Assembly: GCA_934096985.1 (NCBI GenBank)
Contig: CAKONC010000005.1
Location: 1-64,000, forward strand
Source of the DNA: an uncultured Bacilli bacterium
GTDB taxonomy: Bacteria > Bacillota_I > Bacilli_A > RF39 > UBA660
Length of the DNA: 64,000 nucleotides
Direction: 5' to 3'
Positions 7,968-16,704 of this stretch are shown in pieces; the stretch's first letter is position 1; every line of letters begins with the position of its first letter. Both the position numbers and the translations under genes were made by a program. Under the pieces are notes generated by a model, which did no database searches, was not told the DNA's origin, and worked only from the letters and a program-made list of their open reading frames with translations.

Positions 7968-9008
7968 TTAATTATCCTTTTTCCATGGATTATTTTCATC
8001 TGGATCCGTTGGATCCCATCCCTTATTTGGGTTATTTAAATCTATTTTTATTCCTTCTGGTTTTTGAACACCTTCAGGCAAAAAATCACTATCATATATT
8101 TCTACAGGTGTAGCAAATAAAATATTATCATATATCCATTTTGCATCAATTACAGCAAGACGAATACATCCTAAAGAGGCTTTACTACCAAGCTTATTAT
8201 ATTCTTCACTCTCTAAATCATTCCAATATGGATTTGGTTTTGAATAATAAGGTACAGAGTGAAAAAATATAGGGCCAGTTATACGCATAGTATAATGTCC
8301 CCAAACATTTCCTACTAGTGATAGAATTTCATATTTATCAGATGTTTTATAATTCCCAATTGGCGTTCCATCTCCAGTTGAACAAAGCATAGTTTTTATA
8401 AGTGTATATACATTATCAATATTTTCATAAACCATTACAACATTTAATTTTCTATTTACTTTAATATAATATTTAGAATTACTATTTATATTAGCTGTAG
8501 GTTTGGACATAACAATTAATTTAAAAGGAATCTTTGTAATATTTCCAGATATGTCTTGAGCCACATATTCTAAATCATACTTACCGGTTTTATCAATATC
8601 ATATTTGCCAACAACTTTTATATTAATTTCTTCTCTAGAATTATCAGTGGCTATAACATTATCATAAAAGCTAGGATTTTCATGTTGATAAATTGTTATA
8701 TTTTTCACGCCCTCTATTATCGGAGACTCTGTATCAACTACATTAACATAAATTTTTTTGTTAATAGTTTGTTTAAATATATTTTTTATGGTTATAGTTA
8801 AATTATTTTTACCTATTTTATCAAATATTACATTCTTATTTACAATTTGACAATTTTTACATTTAAGAAAAGATTTAATATCAATTTCTTCATTAACATT
8901 TATATCATGTAAAACTAACACATTACATTTAACTTTCTTATTATAAAATAAAAGTGCTACACTTAATATAAATGAACATATAACAATACTAACAACTACC
9001 TTTTTCAT
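7968..9008 (-). CDS. L,D-transpeptidase with Ig-like domain
   Basis: A 346-aa cell-surface enzyme with an N-terminal signal anchor (5-22), a DUF5011/Ig-like beta domain (about 93-167, beginning TESPIIEGV) and a YkuD catalytic domain (about 179-306). Catalytic residues are His250 in HSVPY and Cys281 in SLGCIRL. The enzyme makes 3-3 peptidoglycan cross-links or attaches proteins to the wall, and is resistant to most beta-lactams. The C-terminus is Pro/Asp/Asn-rich. No Shine-Dalgarno is visible, and a TATAAT ends seven nt before the ATG, so the message may be leaderless. It is followed by the patatin gene. Confidence 0.9.
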   Translation of the reverse strand: MKKVVVSIVICSFILSVALLFYNKKVKCNVLVLHDINVNEEIDIKSFLKCKNCQIVNKNVIFDKIGKNNLTITIKNIFKQTINKKIYVNVVDTESPIIEGVKNITIYQHENPSFYDNVIATDNSREEINIKVVGKYDIDKTGKYDLEYVAQDISGNITKIPFKLIVMSKPTANINSNSKYYIKVNRKLNVVMVYENIDNVYTLIKTMLCSTGDGTPIGNYKTSDKYEILSLVGNVWGHYTMRITGPIFFHSVPYYSKPNPYWNDLESEEYNKLGSKASLGCIRLAVIDAKWIYDNILFATPVEIYDSDFLPEGVQKPEGIKIDLNNPNKGWDPTDPDENNPWKKDN

Positions 9009-9015
9009 ATAATAT

Positions 9016-9021
9016 ATTATA
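9016..9021 (-). promoter_or_regulatory. -10 box of the L,D-transpeptidase gene, close to the start codon
   Basis: TATAAT on the minus strand, seven nt upstream of the ATG. The -35 is poor (T-rich). The spacing predicts transcription starting at or next to the initiation codon. Confidence 0.45.
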
Positions 9022-9048
9022 ACATAAATTATTCCTTAAAAAAACTAT

Positions 9049-9151
9049 AAAAAATGCGGCCTGTAAAAAGGCCGCTCAGGGGGTTTTGGTTTGACCATAC
9101 CTCACATTATAATTCGTAAGTTTTGGTCAAGCATGATGTGTCTATCATGCT
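9049..9151 (-). ncRNA. Candidate small RNA 1 (about 100 nt) downstream of recG
   Basis: A free-standing minus-strand unit: promoter TTGACT-17 nt-TATTAT (9158-9186), predicted start near 9151, and a terminator hairpin GCGGCC/GGCCGC (9056-9061 with 9070-9075) followed by a T-run. Between them are a 7-bp hairpin GCATGAT/ATCATGC, a longer two-part arm TTGACCA...TGGTCAA with inner CTTAC/GTGAG, and a single-stranded linker ACCAAAACCCCCTGA. No convincing ORF or known Rfam fold was recognised; it is not SRP RNA, 6S or tmRNA. The C-rich linker before the terminator suggests a base-pairing regulator. It has the same layout as candidate RNA 2 beyond recG. Confidence 0.6.
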
Positions 9152-9157
9152 ACTTTA

Positions 9158-9186
9158 ATAATAATATTATTTGTTTAAAAAGTCAA
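9158..9186 (-). promoter_or_regulatory. SigA-type promoter of candidate small RNA 1
   Basis: Minus strand: -35 TTGACT (9181-9186), 17 nt, -10 TATTAT (9158-9163). It lies just beyond the recG stop codon. Confidence 0.65.
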
Positions 9187-9207
9187 TCAAATTTTTTATA
9201 CTTTACA

Positions 9208-11181
9208 TTAGTCGACAATAGAAAAATTTTTTATTAAATTTTTATAGTAATTATCATTAACATTTTCTTTGTTATTTAAATAATCATTTACGTCTTCATT
9301 TGCTTTAAGTAAAACACTATAATCATTTTTTAAATTTGCAAGTTTAAAACTCATATCACCGCTTTGTTTTACACCAAATAAGTCTCCATATCCTCGAAGT
9401 TCAAAATCCTTTTGTGAAATGTAAAATCCATCATTACTTTCTTCCATAACCTTAAGTCTATCATTATCATAATTACTAATTAAAATACAATAGCTTTGTA
9501 AATCACTTCTTCCTACACGGCCACGAAGTTGATGTAAAGTTGCAAGTCCAAATCTTTCAGCATTAAAAATTATCATCATAGTAGCATTTGCTACATCAAT
9601 TCCTACTTCAATAACCGTTGTAGAAATTAAAATTTTTATTTGATTATTTTTAAAATCATTCATAATAAAATCTTTTTCACTAGGTTTCATTTTACCATGA
9701 ATTATTTCTGTTCTAACCTTGTTATTAAAAGCCGTATCAAGTTTTTCTTTTAATAGCTTTACACTAGAAAGCTCTCCATCTTCATTTTGCTCTACTAACG
9801 GGCTTACAACATATATTTGATGCCCCTTTTTTAATTCATCATACATACTATGTAAAACATCTTTAATTTCATTTTCTTTTTTTACGTTTGTAATAATTTG
9901 TTTACGTCCATTTGGCTTAGTCTTTATATATGATATATCTAGATCCCCATAAATTGTCATTGCATATGTCCTAGGTATTGGCGTTGCAGATAAATAAAGA
10001 ATATCTGGATTTAATGATTTATCCTGCAAAGTAAACCTTTGATTTACACCAAAACGATGTTGTTCATCTGTAATTACTAAGCCTAAATTATTAAAATGTA
10101 AATTTTCATTAAGAAGTGAATGTGTACCTATTAATAAATCTATTTCATTATTAATGAGCCTTTCATATATTTTATTTTTTTCTCTTTTTGTCATCGAACC
10201 GGTTATAAGTTCAATAGTTAATCCAAATTTTTCAAGCACAGATTTTATTGAATAATAATGCTGAAATGCAAGTAACTCAGTTGGTGCCATAAGACAGGAT
10301 TCATAGCCACTTAAATAGTTTGCATATATTCCAATTGTAGCTACTATCGTTTTACCAGAACCAACATCTCCAAGTAATAATCTATTCATTTTTTTTGTAG
10401 ATCTTAAATCATCTAAAATATCTTTATAAGCTTTTGTTTGATCATCAGTAAGAGAAAAATTTAAGGAATTAACCATAGCAATTATTTTTTCCATATCAAA
10501 GTTTTTATTTACTTTTAAATTTTTATTATTAACTTTTTTTAAATAATTCATTTTAAAGCAAAAATCAAATAATTCTTCATAAATAAGCCTTTTTCTAGCA
10601 AGATTTATGTCATTATAATTTTTTGCAAAATGAATAAAATATAAAGCATCTTTTTTAGAAATTAAATTATTTTCCTTAACATACTTTTCTGGTAAAAAAT
10701 CATTTACAGGAATATCATTAAAATTAGATAAAATTATTTTATTTATTAAACTATTTGTAACTCCATTTACTAAATGATAAACTGGTTCTATTTTACCATC
10801 CTGCATATTAAACTTAATATCCGATGCAGTAAGCACATTTTTTTCAACATTGTATTTGCCAATAATAATAATTTTTTTGCCAATTAATAAATTTGGCTTC
10901 AAAAACGCCCTATTAAATATAACAACATTTATTAAATTATTTTGTATATTTGCTCTAAAACTTAATCTATTAAAATTTTTTTTAATATAACTAACCATTG
11001 GGATACTTTCAATAGTGCCTTCAATAATTAATGTATCTTTTTCATTTAAGTCTTTAGAAAAATTATATACATTGTATCTATATGGATAATAGTTTATTAA
11101 ATCATTTTCTGTAAAAATATTTAATTTATTAAGTAATTTCGAAGTTTTTTCTCCAACATTGTGTAAGCTTGTGATGTCCAT
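9208..11181 (-). CDS. recG: ATP-dependent DNA helicase RecG
   Basis: RecG, the branch-migrating helicase that remodels stalled replication forks and recombination intermediates. It is 657 aa, typical for Bacilli. It has an N-terminal wedge/OB domain, then helicase motifs: Walker A GDVGSGKT near residue 270, the DExH-type box TDEQHR, SATPIPRT, STTVIEVGIDV and QLRGRVGRS, and the C-terminal element DFELRGYGDLFGVKQSG. The start is ATG after a full GGAGGT site. No promoter is obvious immediately upstream. It is a single gene between two candidate small RNAs. Confidence 0.96.
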   Translation of the reverse strand: MDITSLHNVGEKTSKLLNKLNIFTENDLINYYPYRYNVYNFSKDLNEKDTLIIEGTIESIPMVSYIKKNFNRLSFRANIQNNLINVVIFNRAFLKPNLLIGKKIIIIGKYNVEKNVLTASDIKFNMQDGKIEPVYHLVNGVTNSLINKIILSNFNDIPVNDFLPEKYVKENNLISKKDALYFIHFAKNYNDINLARKRLIYEELFDFCFKMNYLKKVNNKNLKVNKNFDMEKIIAMVNSLNFSLTDDQTKAYKDILDDLRSTKKMNRLLLGDVGSGKTIVATIGIYANYLSGYESCLMAPTELLAFQHYYSIKSVLEKFGLTIELITGSMTKREKNKIYERLINNEIDLLIGTHSLLNENLHFNNLGLVITDEQHRFGVNQRFTLQDKSLNPDILYLSATPIPRTYAMTIYGDLDISYIKTKPNGRKQIITNVKKENEIKDVLHSMYDELKKGHQIYVVSPLVEQNEDGELSSVKLLKEKLDTAFNNKVRTEIIHGKMKPSEKDFIMNDFKNNQIKILISTTVIEVGIDVANATMMIIFNAERFGLATLHQLRGRVGRSDLQSYCILISNYDNDRLKVMEESNDGFYISQKDFELRGYGDLFGVKQSGDMSFKLANLKNDYSVLLKANEDVNDYLNNKENVNDNYYKNLIKNFSIVD

Positions 11182-11260
11182 ATTACCTCCAGTATCATTG
11201 TATCAAACAATTCAAAATAAAAAAAGATAAATTTTATGTGTAAATTATGTGTAAATTGAA

Positions 11261-11289
11261 TTGACTTTTATAAAGTTATGTTTTAGTAT
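11261..11289 (+). promoter_or_regulatory. SigA-type promoter of candidate small RNA 2
   Basis: -35 TTGACT (11261-11266), exactly 17 nt, -10 TAGTAT (11284-11289). It points away from recG and toward the end of nifJ. Confidence 0.65.
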
Positions 11290-11294
11290 ATTAA

Positions 11295-11384
11295 GTACCA
11301 AATCACTTAAGAAGGCGATTTGGTGCTAGTATCACACTAGTCAACCCCTTTTTATTCTTTGAGGCCTATGGCCTCGCTTTTTTA
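11295..11384 (+). ncRNA. Candidate small RNA 2 (about 90 nt) between recG and nifJ
   Basis: A plus-strand unit in a region where both flanking genes are on the minus strand. The predicted start is near 11295. It contains hairpin ACCAAATC/GATTTGGT, a second hairpin CTAGT/ACTAG, and the single-stranded linker TCAACCCCTTTTTATTC. It ends with terminator GAGGCC-TAT-GGCCTC (11361-11375) and a T-run. There is no plausible ORF. The architecture (two 5' hairpins, a CCCC-containing linker, a GGCC-type terminator) matches candidate RNA 1, although the sequences differ. It may be a base-pairing regulatory RNA; targets are unknown. Confidence 0.6.
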
Positions 11385-11392
11385 TTTTAAAA

Positions 11393-11416
11393 GATGCCAT
11401 TTCTGGCACCTTTTTT
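11393..11416. terminator. Terminator hairpin at the end of nifJ
   Basis: GATGCCA (11393-11399), loop TTTC, TGGCACC (11404-11410). A T-run follows on the plus strand (11411-11416), giving a second stop for small RNA 2. The minus-strand tail is only TTTT, so termination of nifJ here is weaker. Confidence 0.6.
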
Positions 11417-14400
11417 CATGCTTTAATTTTGTTATAATATTCATACCTTTTTTGGGCATTTTCAATTTGCCTGTCTAAAAGTTCTTTTGCCAACGCTGCA
11501 TCTTTAATTTTTAATGCTTTGTATCGAACTTCATTTTCCAGGTATTCATTATATTTATCAAAATTTGGCTTTGGAGAGTCTAAATACAAATGATCATCAT
11601 AATATCTCATCAATAATGTGTATCCACATTCAACGCCAAGTTTTTCTTCATTAATTGCGTTAGTCATACCACCTTTAATTCCATGTTCAATGCATGGGCA
11701 ATAACATATTACAATAGATGGTCCATTATGTTTCTCAGCCTCAGTAAGAGTTTTAATTGCATGATTCATATTTGCTCCCAAGGAAATTGAGCCAACATAC
11801 ACATTTGGAATGCATGTTGCAATCTTAAATAAGTCTTTCTTATATGTTTTTTTGCCAAAGTCTGCAAACTCAGCGACAGCACCAATTTTTGTTGATTTAC
11901 TTGCTTGACCACCAGTATTTGAATAAACTTCTGTGTCTAAAACTAATATTTTAATATTTTCATTTGAATGTAAAATATGGTCTATTCCATTATAACCAAT
12001 GTCGTACGCCCAGCCATCACCACCAATAGCCCAAACACTTTTTGAAGTAATATATTCTTTTAAATCTTTTAATTCCTTAGGAACATTTAATGACTCAATT
12101 GATTTTGCAAATTCATTTGTAACTTTAAAATCTTCAAAATTATTTAAAAAGTTATCACATAATTCTTTTTCATTTTGATCAAGAGCATCCATACACGATA
12201 CTAATATATTTTTTATACGATTTCTTTTTTGTTTATAAGAACTATAAATACCAAAAGCAAATTCTGCATTGTCTTCGAAAAGTGAGTTTGCCCAAGGAAT
12301 TAGATATGGAATTGATGGTGCACTTGCGCCATATATACTAGAGCATCCCGTAGCATTTGCTATAACCAATTTTTCTCCAACAATTTGTGTTAATAATTTG
12401 ATATAAGGAGTTTCTCCACAACCTGCACAAGCACCAGAAAATTCAAATAATGGCTTTGCTAAAGCAACGCCTTTGATTGTACTTTTTGAAAAAATTTCAG
12501 GATTTATGTAATTATCAAATAATTCATTTGTTTCTTTAATGTTAGATTCTAATGTTAAAGCATGCGTTGGACATATATTTGCACATAAACCACAACCAGT
12601 ACAATCCTTATTACTTATACCAACATAATAGTTGTAATTTGAATTGCCAATTAATGATTTTCCTTTACTTTTATCCTCGATAATAAATGGTCTTATTACA
12701 GCATGTGGGCAAACAATATTACACATTCCACATTCAATGCATTTTTCTTTATTCCATTTAGGAGTTAAGCTAGATGTGTTTCTTTTTTCAAATCTTGTAA
12801 GTCCACATGGAAATGCACCATTATTAAGATTTTTAAGTTCACTAACACTTAATTTATCTCCATTTCTGGAATTAATAATATCAAAAATATTTTTTTGTTC
12901 GTTAATATCATCATTTAAATTACCATCATAATTAATTTTAACGTTAATTAAATTATCTAAGGCTGATGATATTGCCTTAATATTATTATTAACTATGTCT
13001 TCACCTTTTGTACTAAATGCAGCTTTTATTGACTCAATAATAAGATTTTCAGCATTATCAACATTTAATAATTTTAAAATATTCACTTCCATTATTTTAC
13101 TAATTTTGCCTGAAATGTGATTTTCATAAGCAATTTTCTCGGCATTAATAATCTTAATATTTAATTTTTTTTCTATTATTTTCCTTTTTACTTTGTTAGG
13201 TAAAAAATCATTTAACTCTTGTTCATTTTTAATTGTATTAATAAGTATCGTAGAATTATCACAGACTTCACCAAGCATGTCAAATTTATTAAAATAACTA
13301 TCTTTTGTAATAACTATTAATGATGGATTTGTGACATAAAATGGAGCATTTATTGATTTATTATTTAATCTTAAATGAGATATTGTTACTCCACCACTTT
13401 TTTTAGAATCGTACTCAAAATACCCCTCAACATAATATCCCAAGCTCTCATGAACCAAAGCTAATAAATCTTTTGAAGCACTAACCATACCATCAGAGCC
13501 AAAACCAAATATTTTTATTTCTTTACCACAATCAATATTATCATAGCTTATTTTTGGTAAACTTAAAAAAGTTATATCATCATCTATACCTACAATAAAA
13601 TTATTTATAGGTTTACTTGCAAGCATATTATAAACAGACCAAATATCACTTGGAGTAACATTTTTACTAGATAAACCATACCTTCCTCCAACAATAGTAA
13701 TATTTTTATCTTTAAGTGCAGCTAAAACATCTAAGTATAAAGGCTCTCCGCTACTACCAGCTTCTTTAGTTTTATCAATTACTGCAATATTTTGAACTTT
13801 ACTTGGTAATATAGATTCTAAATATTTAACACTAAAAGGCCTATATAAATGCACTTCAATTAATCCATAATCATTATTTCCATTTGTAATCTCATTATCA
13901 ATAACTAATTTTATAGTATCACATACACTACCCATAGCAACAATTACATGTTTTGCTTCACTACTTCCATAATAATTAAATGGTTTATAATCAGTTCCCA
14001 TTATATCATTTATTTTTTGCATATAAAAGTTAACAATATCAGGCATATCATTATAAAGAGAATTTCTTGATTCAGTTATTTGAAAATATATATCTTCTGT
14101 TTGACTTGTTCCATAAACATTTTTATTGTCTAAAATTAAACTTCTTTTTTTAAATTTTTCTAATGCCTTTTTATCCACTAAAGATAAGACTTTTTTTTCA
14201 TCAAGCTCTTTTATAGTATTTAACTCATGACTAGTTCTAAATCCATCAAAGAAATGAATAAATGGTAGTGACCCTTTTATTGCAGATAAATGTGCTACTG
14301 CCGCTAGATTCTGTGCATCAAATACATTAGTACTAGCAAGCATGCAAAAGCCAGTTTGTCTTACAGCATAAATATCTTGATGATCTCCAAAAATTGATAA

Positions 14401-14748
14401 TGCATGTGTTGCTATACTTCTTGCAGCAACATGTATAACTCCTGGTAAACATTCTCCAGCAATTTTATATAAATTTGGAATCATTAGTAAAAGCCCTTGA
14501 CTTGCAGTAAATGAAACGCCTAAAGAACCACTGATTAATGCTCCATGAAGTGCACCGGCAGCACCAAGTTCTGATTCTAGTTCATTAATTACGGGTTTAT
14601 CATTAAAAATATTAGTTTTATTTGTATGTGTTAAATAATCAATATTTTCAGCCATCGGTGATGATGGTGTTATTGGATAAATTGAGCATACTTCACTAAA
14701 AAGGTATGCAACATTACTACAAGCTTTATTTCCATCCATTATTTTCAT
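11416..14748 (-). CDS. nifJ: Pyruvate:ferredoxin (flavodoxin) oxidoreductase
   Basis: A single-chain PFOR of 1110 aa. It oxidatively decarboxylates pyruvate to acetyl-CoA and reduces ferredoxin or flavodoxin in anaerobes. The order is N-terminal pyrimidine-binding domain with YPITPSSPMAE, the domain-II/III region with SGGVTISHLR, two 4Fe-4S motifs (CIECGMCNIVCP near residue 671, CTGCGLCANICP near 716), then the TPP-binding domain with CAGCGETPY and GGDGWAYDIG near 913. The in-frame TTG at 14760 forms part of the GGTGA ribosome-binding site, so ATG at 14748 is preferred. It follows enolase by 43 bp, but the enolase terminator lies between. Confidence 0.96.
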   Translation of the reverse strand: MKIMDGNKACSNVAYLFSEVCSIYPITPSSPMAENIDYLTHTNKTNIFNDKPVINELESELGAAGALHGALISGSLGVSFTASQGLLLMIPNLYKIAGECLPGVIHVAARSIATHALSIFGDHQDIYAVRQTGFCMLASTNVFDAQNLAAVAHLSAIKGSLPFIHFFDGFRTSHELNTIKELDEKKVLSLVDKKALEKFKKRSLILDNKNVYGTSQTEDIYFQITESRNSLYNDMPDIVNFYMQKINDIMGTDYKPFNYYGSSEAKHVIVAMGSVCDTIKLVIDNEITNGNNDYGLIEVHLYRPFSVKYLESILPSKVQNIAVIDKTKEAGSSGEPLYLDVLAALKDKNITIVGGRYGLSSKNVTPSDIWSVYNMLASKPINNFIVGIDDDITFLSLPKISYDNIDCGKEIKIFGFGSDGMVSASKDLLALVHESLGYYVEGYFEYDSKKSGGVTISHLRLNNKSINAPFYVTNPSLIVITKDSYFNKFDMLGEVCDNSTILINTIKNEQELNDFLPNKVKRKIIEKKLNIKIINAEKIAYENHISGKISKIMEVNILKLLNVDNAENLIIESIKAAFSTKGEDIVNNNIKAISSALDNLINVKINYDGNLNDDINEQKNIFDIINSRNGDKLSVSELKNLNNGAFPCGLTRFEKRNTSSLTPKWNKEKCIECGMCNIVCPHAVIRPFIIEDKSKGKSLIGNSNYNYYVGISNKDCTGCGLCANICPTHALTLESNIKETNELFDNYINPEIFSKSTIKGVALAKPLFEFSGACAGCGETPYIKLLTQIVGEKLVIANATGCSSIYGASAPSIPYLIPWANSLFEDNAEFAFGIYSSYKQKRNRIKNILVSCMDALDQNEKELCDNFLNNFEDFKVTNEFAKSIESLNVPKELKDLKEYITSKSVWAIGGDGWAYDIGYNGIDHILHSNENIKILVLDTEVYSNTGGQASKSTKIGAVAEFADFGKKTYKKDLFKIATCIPNVYVGSISLGANMNHAIKTLTEAEKHNGPSIVICYCPCIEHGIKGGMTNAINEEKLGVECGYTLLMRYYDDHLYLDSPKPNFDKYNEYLENEVRYKALKIKDAALAKELLDRQIENAQKRYEYYNKIKA

Positions 14749-14776
14749 ATATATCACCAATCTAATTATATAAAAA

Positions 14777-14797
14777 AAACTAGCATTTTACTAGTTT
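14777..14797 (-). terminator. Terminator after enolase
   Basis: A 7-bp stem AAACTAG/CTAGTTT (14777-14783 with 14791-14797), with a T-run on the minus strand. It overlaps the enolase stop codon. Confidence 0.8.
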
Positions 14798-16008
14798 AAT
14801 TTATCCTCAATTTCCATTAAACGATTATATTTTGCAATTCGTTCACCACGAGAAACAGAGCCTGTTTTAATAAAATCAATATTTAAGCCAACACCTAAAT
14901 CTGCTATAAATGTATCAAGAGTTTCTCCGCTTCTATGGGATATAATTGTTTTATAACCATTCTTTTTAGCTAAATATATTGTATCAAAAAATTCAGTTAC
15001 ACTACCAACTTGATTAGCTTTTAATAAAATTGCATTACCAGTGCCACGTTTTATTCCTTCTTCAAGATATTTCTTTTGAGAAACAAATAAGTCGTCTCCA
15101 ACTATCATAATTTTGCCATCAAAAAGCTCGGCAACTTTTTTAAAGCTTTCATAATCATTTTCTTCGAAAGGATCTTCAATACTAATAATAGGATATTTCT
15201 TGATTAATCCAGTATAATATTCTAATAATTCATCACTATTTAAAGTTTTACCATCTATGTTATATTTACCATCATTATATAACTCTGAAGCAGCAACATC
15301 CAAAGCTAAAAATACATCTTTACCAGGCTCATACCCACTGTCCTTAATTGCTTTAATAAGAAGCATCAATGCCTCCTCATTATCTTTTAAATCAGGTGCA
15401 AAACCACCCTCATCACCAACACCAGTTGATAAATGATATTCTTTTAAAATATTTTTTAATGTAATAAATATTTCACTAGCACATCTTATACGTTCTTTTT
15501 CTTTTGGTTGTACTGGAACTAACATAAATTCTTGAATATCAAGATTATTATCAGCATGTTTTCCACCATTGATAACATTTATCATTGGAACCGGCATATT
15601 AAATTTACCAGTGCTTACAAACTCAAATAACTCTTTTCCTTCTAAAGCAGCTAAACATTTAAGTGTACATAAAGAAACACCTAATATTGCATTTGCTCCC
15701 AAATTAGACTTATTTTCAGTGCCATCAAGTTCAAGCATTTTTTTGTCAACAGCATTTTGGTTTATTTCCATACCAACTAATACAGGTGCAATTATACTAT
15801 TTACATTATCAACAGCTTTTAAAACTCCTTTACCATGAAATCTTTCATCATGGTCTCGTAATTCCAAGGCTTCTTTTGATCCTGTTGATGCTCCCGAAGG
15901 CACTGATGAAGTACAACTTATTCCATTTTCTAACATCATCGTAACTTCAATTGTTGGATTACTTCTACTATCTAAAATTTCCCTTGCTTTTATTTCTTTT
16001 ATTCTCAT
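14791..16008 (-). CDS. eno: Enolase
   Basis: Phosphopyruvate hydratase: 2-phosphoglycerate to phosphoenolpyruvate in glycolysis. 405 aa, slightly short for the family (usually 420-435). The N-terminal motif REILDSRSNPTIEV, PSGASTGSKEA, metal-binding SIEDPFEEND and GDDLFVSQ, the catalytic-Lys region LLKANQVG and SHRSGETLD are all present. The in-frame TTG at 16023 is inside the AGGAGGG ribosome-binding site, so ATG at 16008 is used. The site overlaps the 3' end of the upstream DUF308 gene, so the two are co-transcribed. Confidence 0.95.
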   Translation of the reverse strand: MRIKEIKAREILDSRSNPTIEVTMMLENGISCTSSVPSGASTGSKEALELRDHDERFHGKGVLKAVDNVNSIIAPVLVGMEINQNAVDKKMLELDGTENKSNLGANAILGVSLCTLKCLAALEGKELFEFVSTGKFNMPVPMINVINGGKHADNNLDIQEFMLVPVQPKEKERIRCASEIFITLKNILKEYHLSTGVGDEGGFAPDLKDNEEALMLLIKAIKDSGYEPGKDVFLALDVAASELYNDGKYNIDGKTLNSDELLEYYTGLIKKYPIISIEDPFEENDYESFKKVAELFDGKIMIVGDDLFVSQKKYLEEGIKRGTGNAILLKANQVGSVTEFFDTIYLAKKNGYKTIISHRSGETLDTFIADLGVGLNIDFIKTGSVSRGERIAKYNRLMEIEDKLN

Positions 16009-16016
16009 ATTCCCTC

Positions 16017-16595
16017 CTACCAAAATATTTTGGTTATTTCATCGGCTCTTTTTTTTAGCAATATTAAATCTGTCATATCTAAAATACTAGACAATACTAA
16101 AAATGTTCCCATAAGCTGTGTTATAGTCAAAGATGCAAATGGATTAGAAAGTACCAATATTCCAAATATTACAAGCATAATTCCAATTACGAATGTGATA
16201 AGCCACGATGCATCATCACCAATCTTAAACCATACACCATAAGTAATTTTATTTGCTCCGATAACAATTAAATAAAGGCCTAAACATATTGTTAAAAATG
16301 TCGTAGCAGAAAATGGAACTAGTATAATAACTGTACCAATCAGTAATGACATAATCCCAAAAAGTAAATTAAGTGAATAAAGTTTAGCACCATTTCTAGA
16401 AATATATTTATATATAGTATTTATACCAGATAAAATAAATAATGAACCACATATCAAACCAATTAGTTTATTAGATATTTCTGGTAAAAAAATAAGTACA
16501 GCTCCCACTAATGCAATAATAATTGTTGATACCATTGAAAGTGATATAAATTTATTAAATCTGTCACTTAAAGTCTCTCTTACTATTCTTCCCAC
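16017..16595 (-). CDS. DUF308 (HdeD-like) membrane protein
   Basis: A membrane protein of about 192 aa with six hydrophobic helices arranged as repeated pairs with Gly/Leu-rich cores (GLICGSLFILSGINTIY, LGLYLIVIGANKITYG), typical of HdeD/DUF308 proteins. In enterobacteria HdeD is linked to acid resistance; the role here is unknown. The longest frame begins at TTG 16613, but AGGA sits about nine nt before an in-frame GTG at 16595, which I prefer. It is the first gene of a unit with enolase, under the promoter at 16619-16647. Confidence 0.75.
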   Translation of the reverse strand: MGRIVRETLSDRFNKFISLSMVSTIIIALVGAVLIFLPEISNKLIGLICGSLFILSGINTIYKYISRNGAKLYSLNLLFGIMSLLIGTVIILVPFSATTFLTICLGLYLIVIGANKITYGVWFKIGDDASWLITFVIGIMLVIFGILVLSNPFASLTITQLMGTFLVLSSILDMTDLILLKKRADEITKIFW

Positions 16596-16618
16596 ATTAC
16601 CACATCCTAACAATATAT

Positions 16619-16647
16619 ATTATAATAATTTTTTTTACATATTGCAA
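16619..16647 (-). promoter_or_regulatory. SigA-type promoter of the DUF308-eno unit
   Basis: Minus strand: -35 TTGCAA (16642-16647), 17 nt, -10 TATAAT (16619-16624). The -35 is itself a palindrome and faces the divergent femAB gene. Confidence 0.65.
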
Positions 16648-16704
16648 ATATTTATTTTTTAATAAAAGTATGATATAATAACTTCCTTAAAAAGGAGGTT
16701 TTAA

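Noticed and set aside
9056..9150. Plus-strand riboswitch in the same stretch as small RNA 1
   Set aside because: The hairpins fold on either strand, but the U-run and a correctly spaced promoter exist only on the minus strand.
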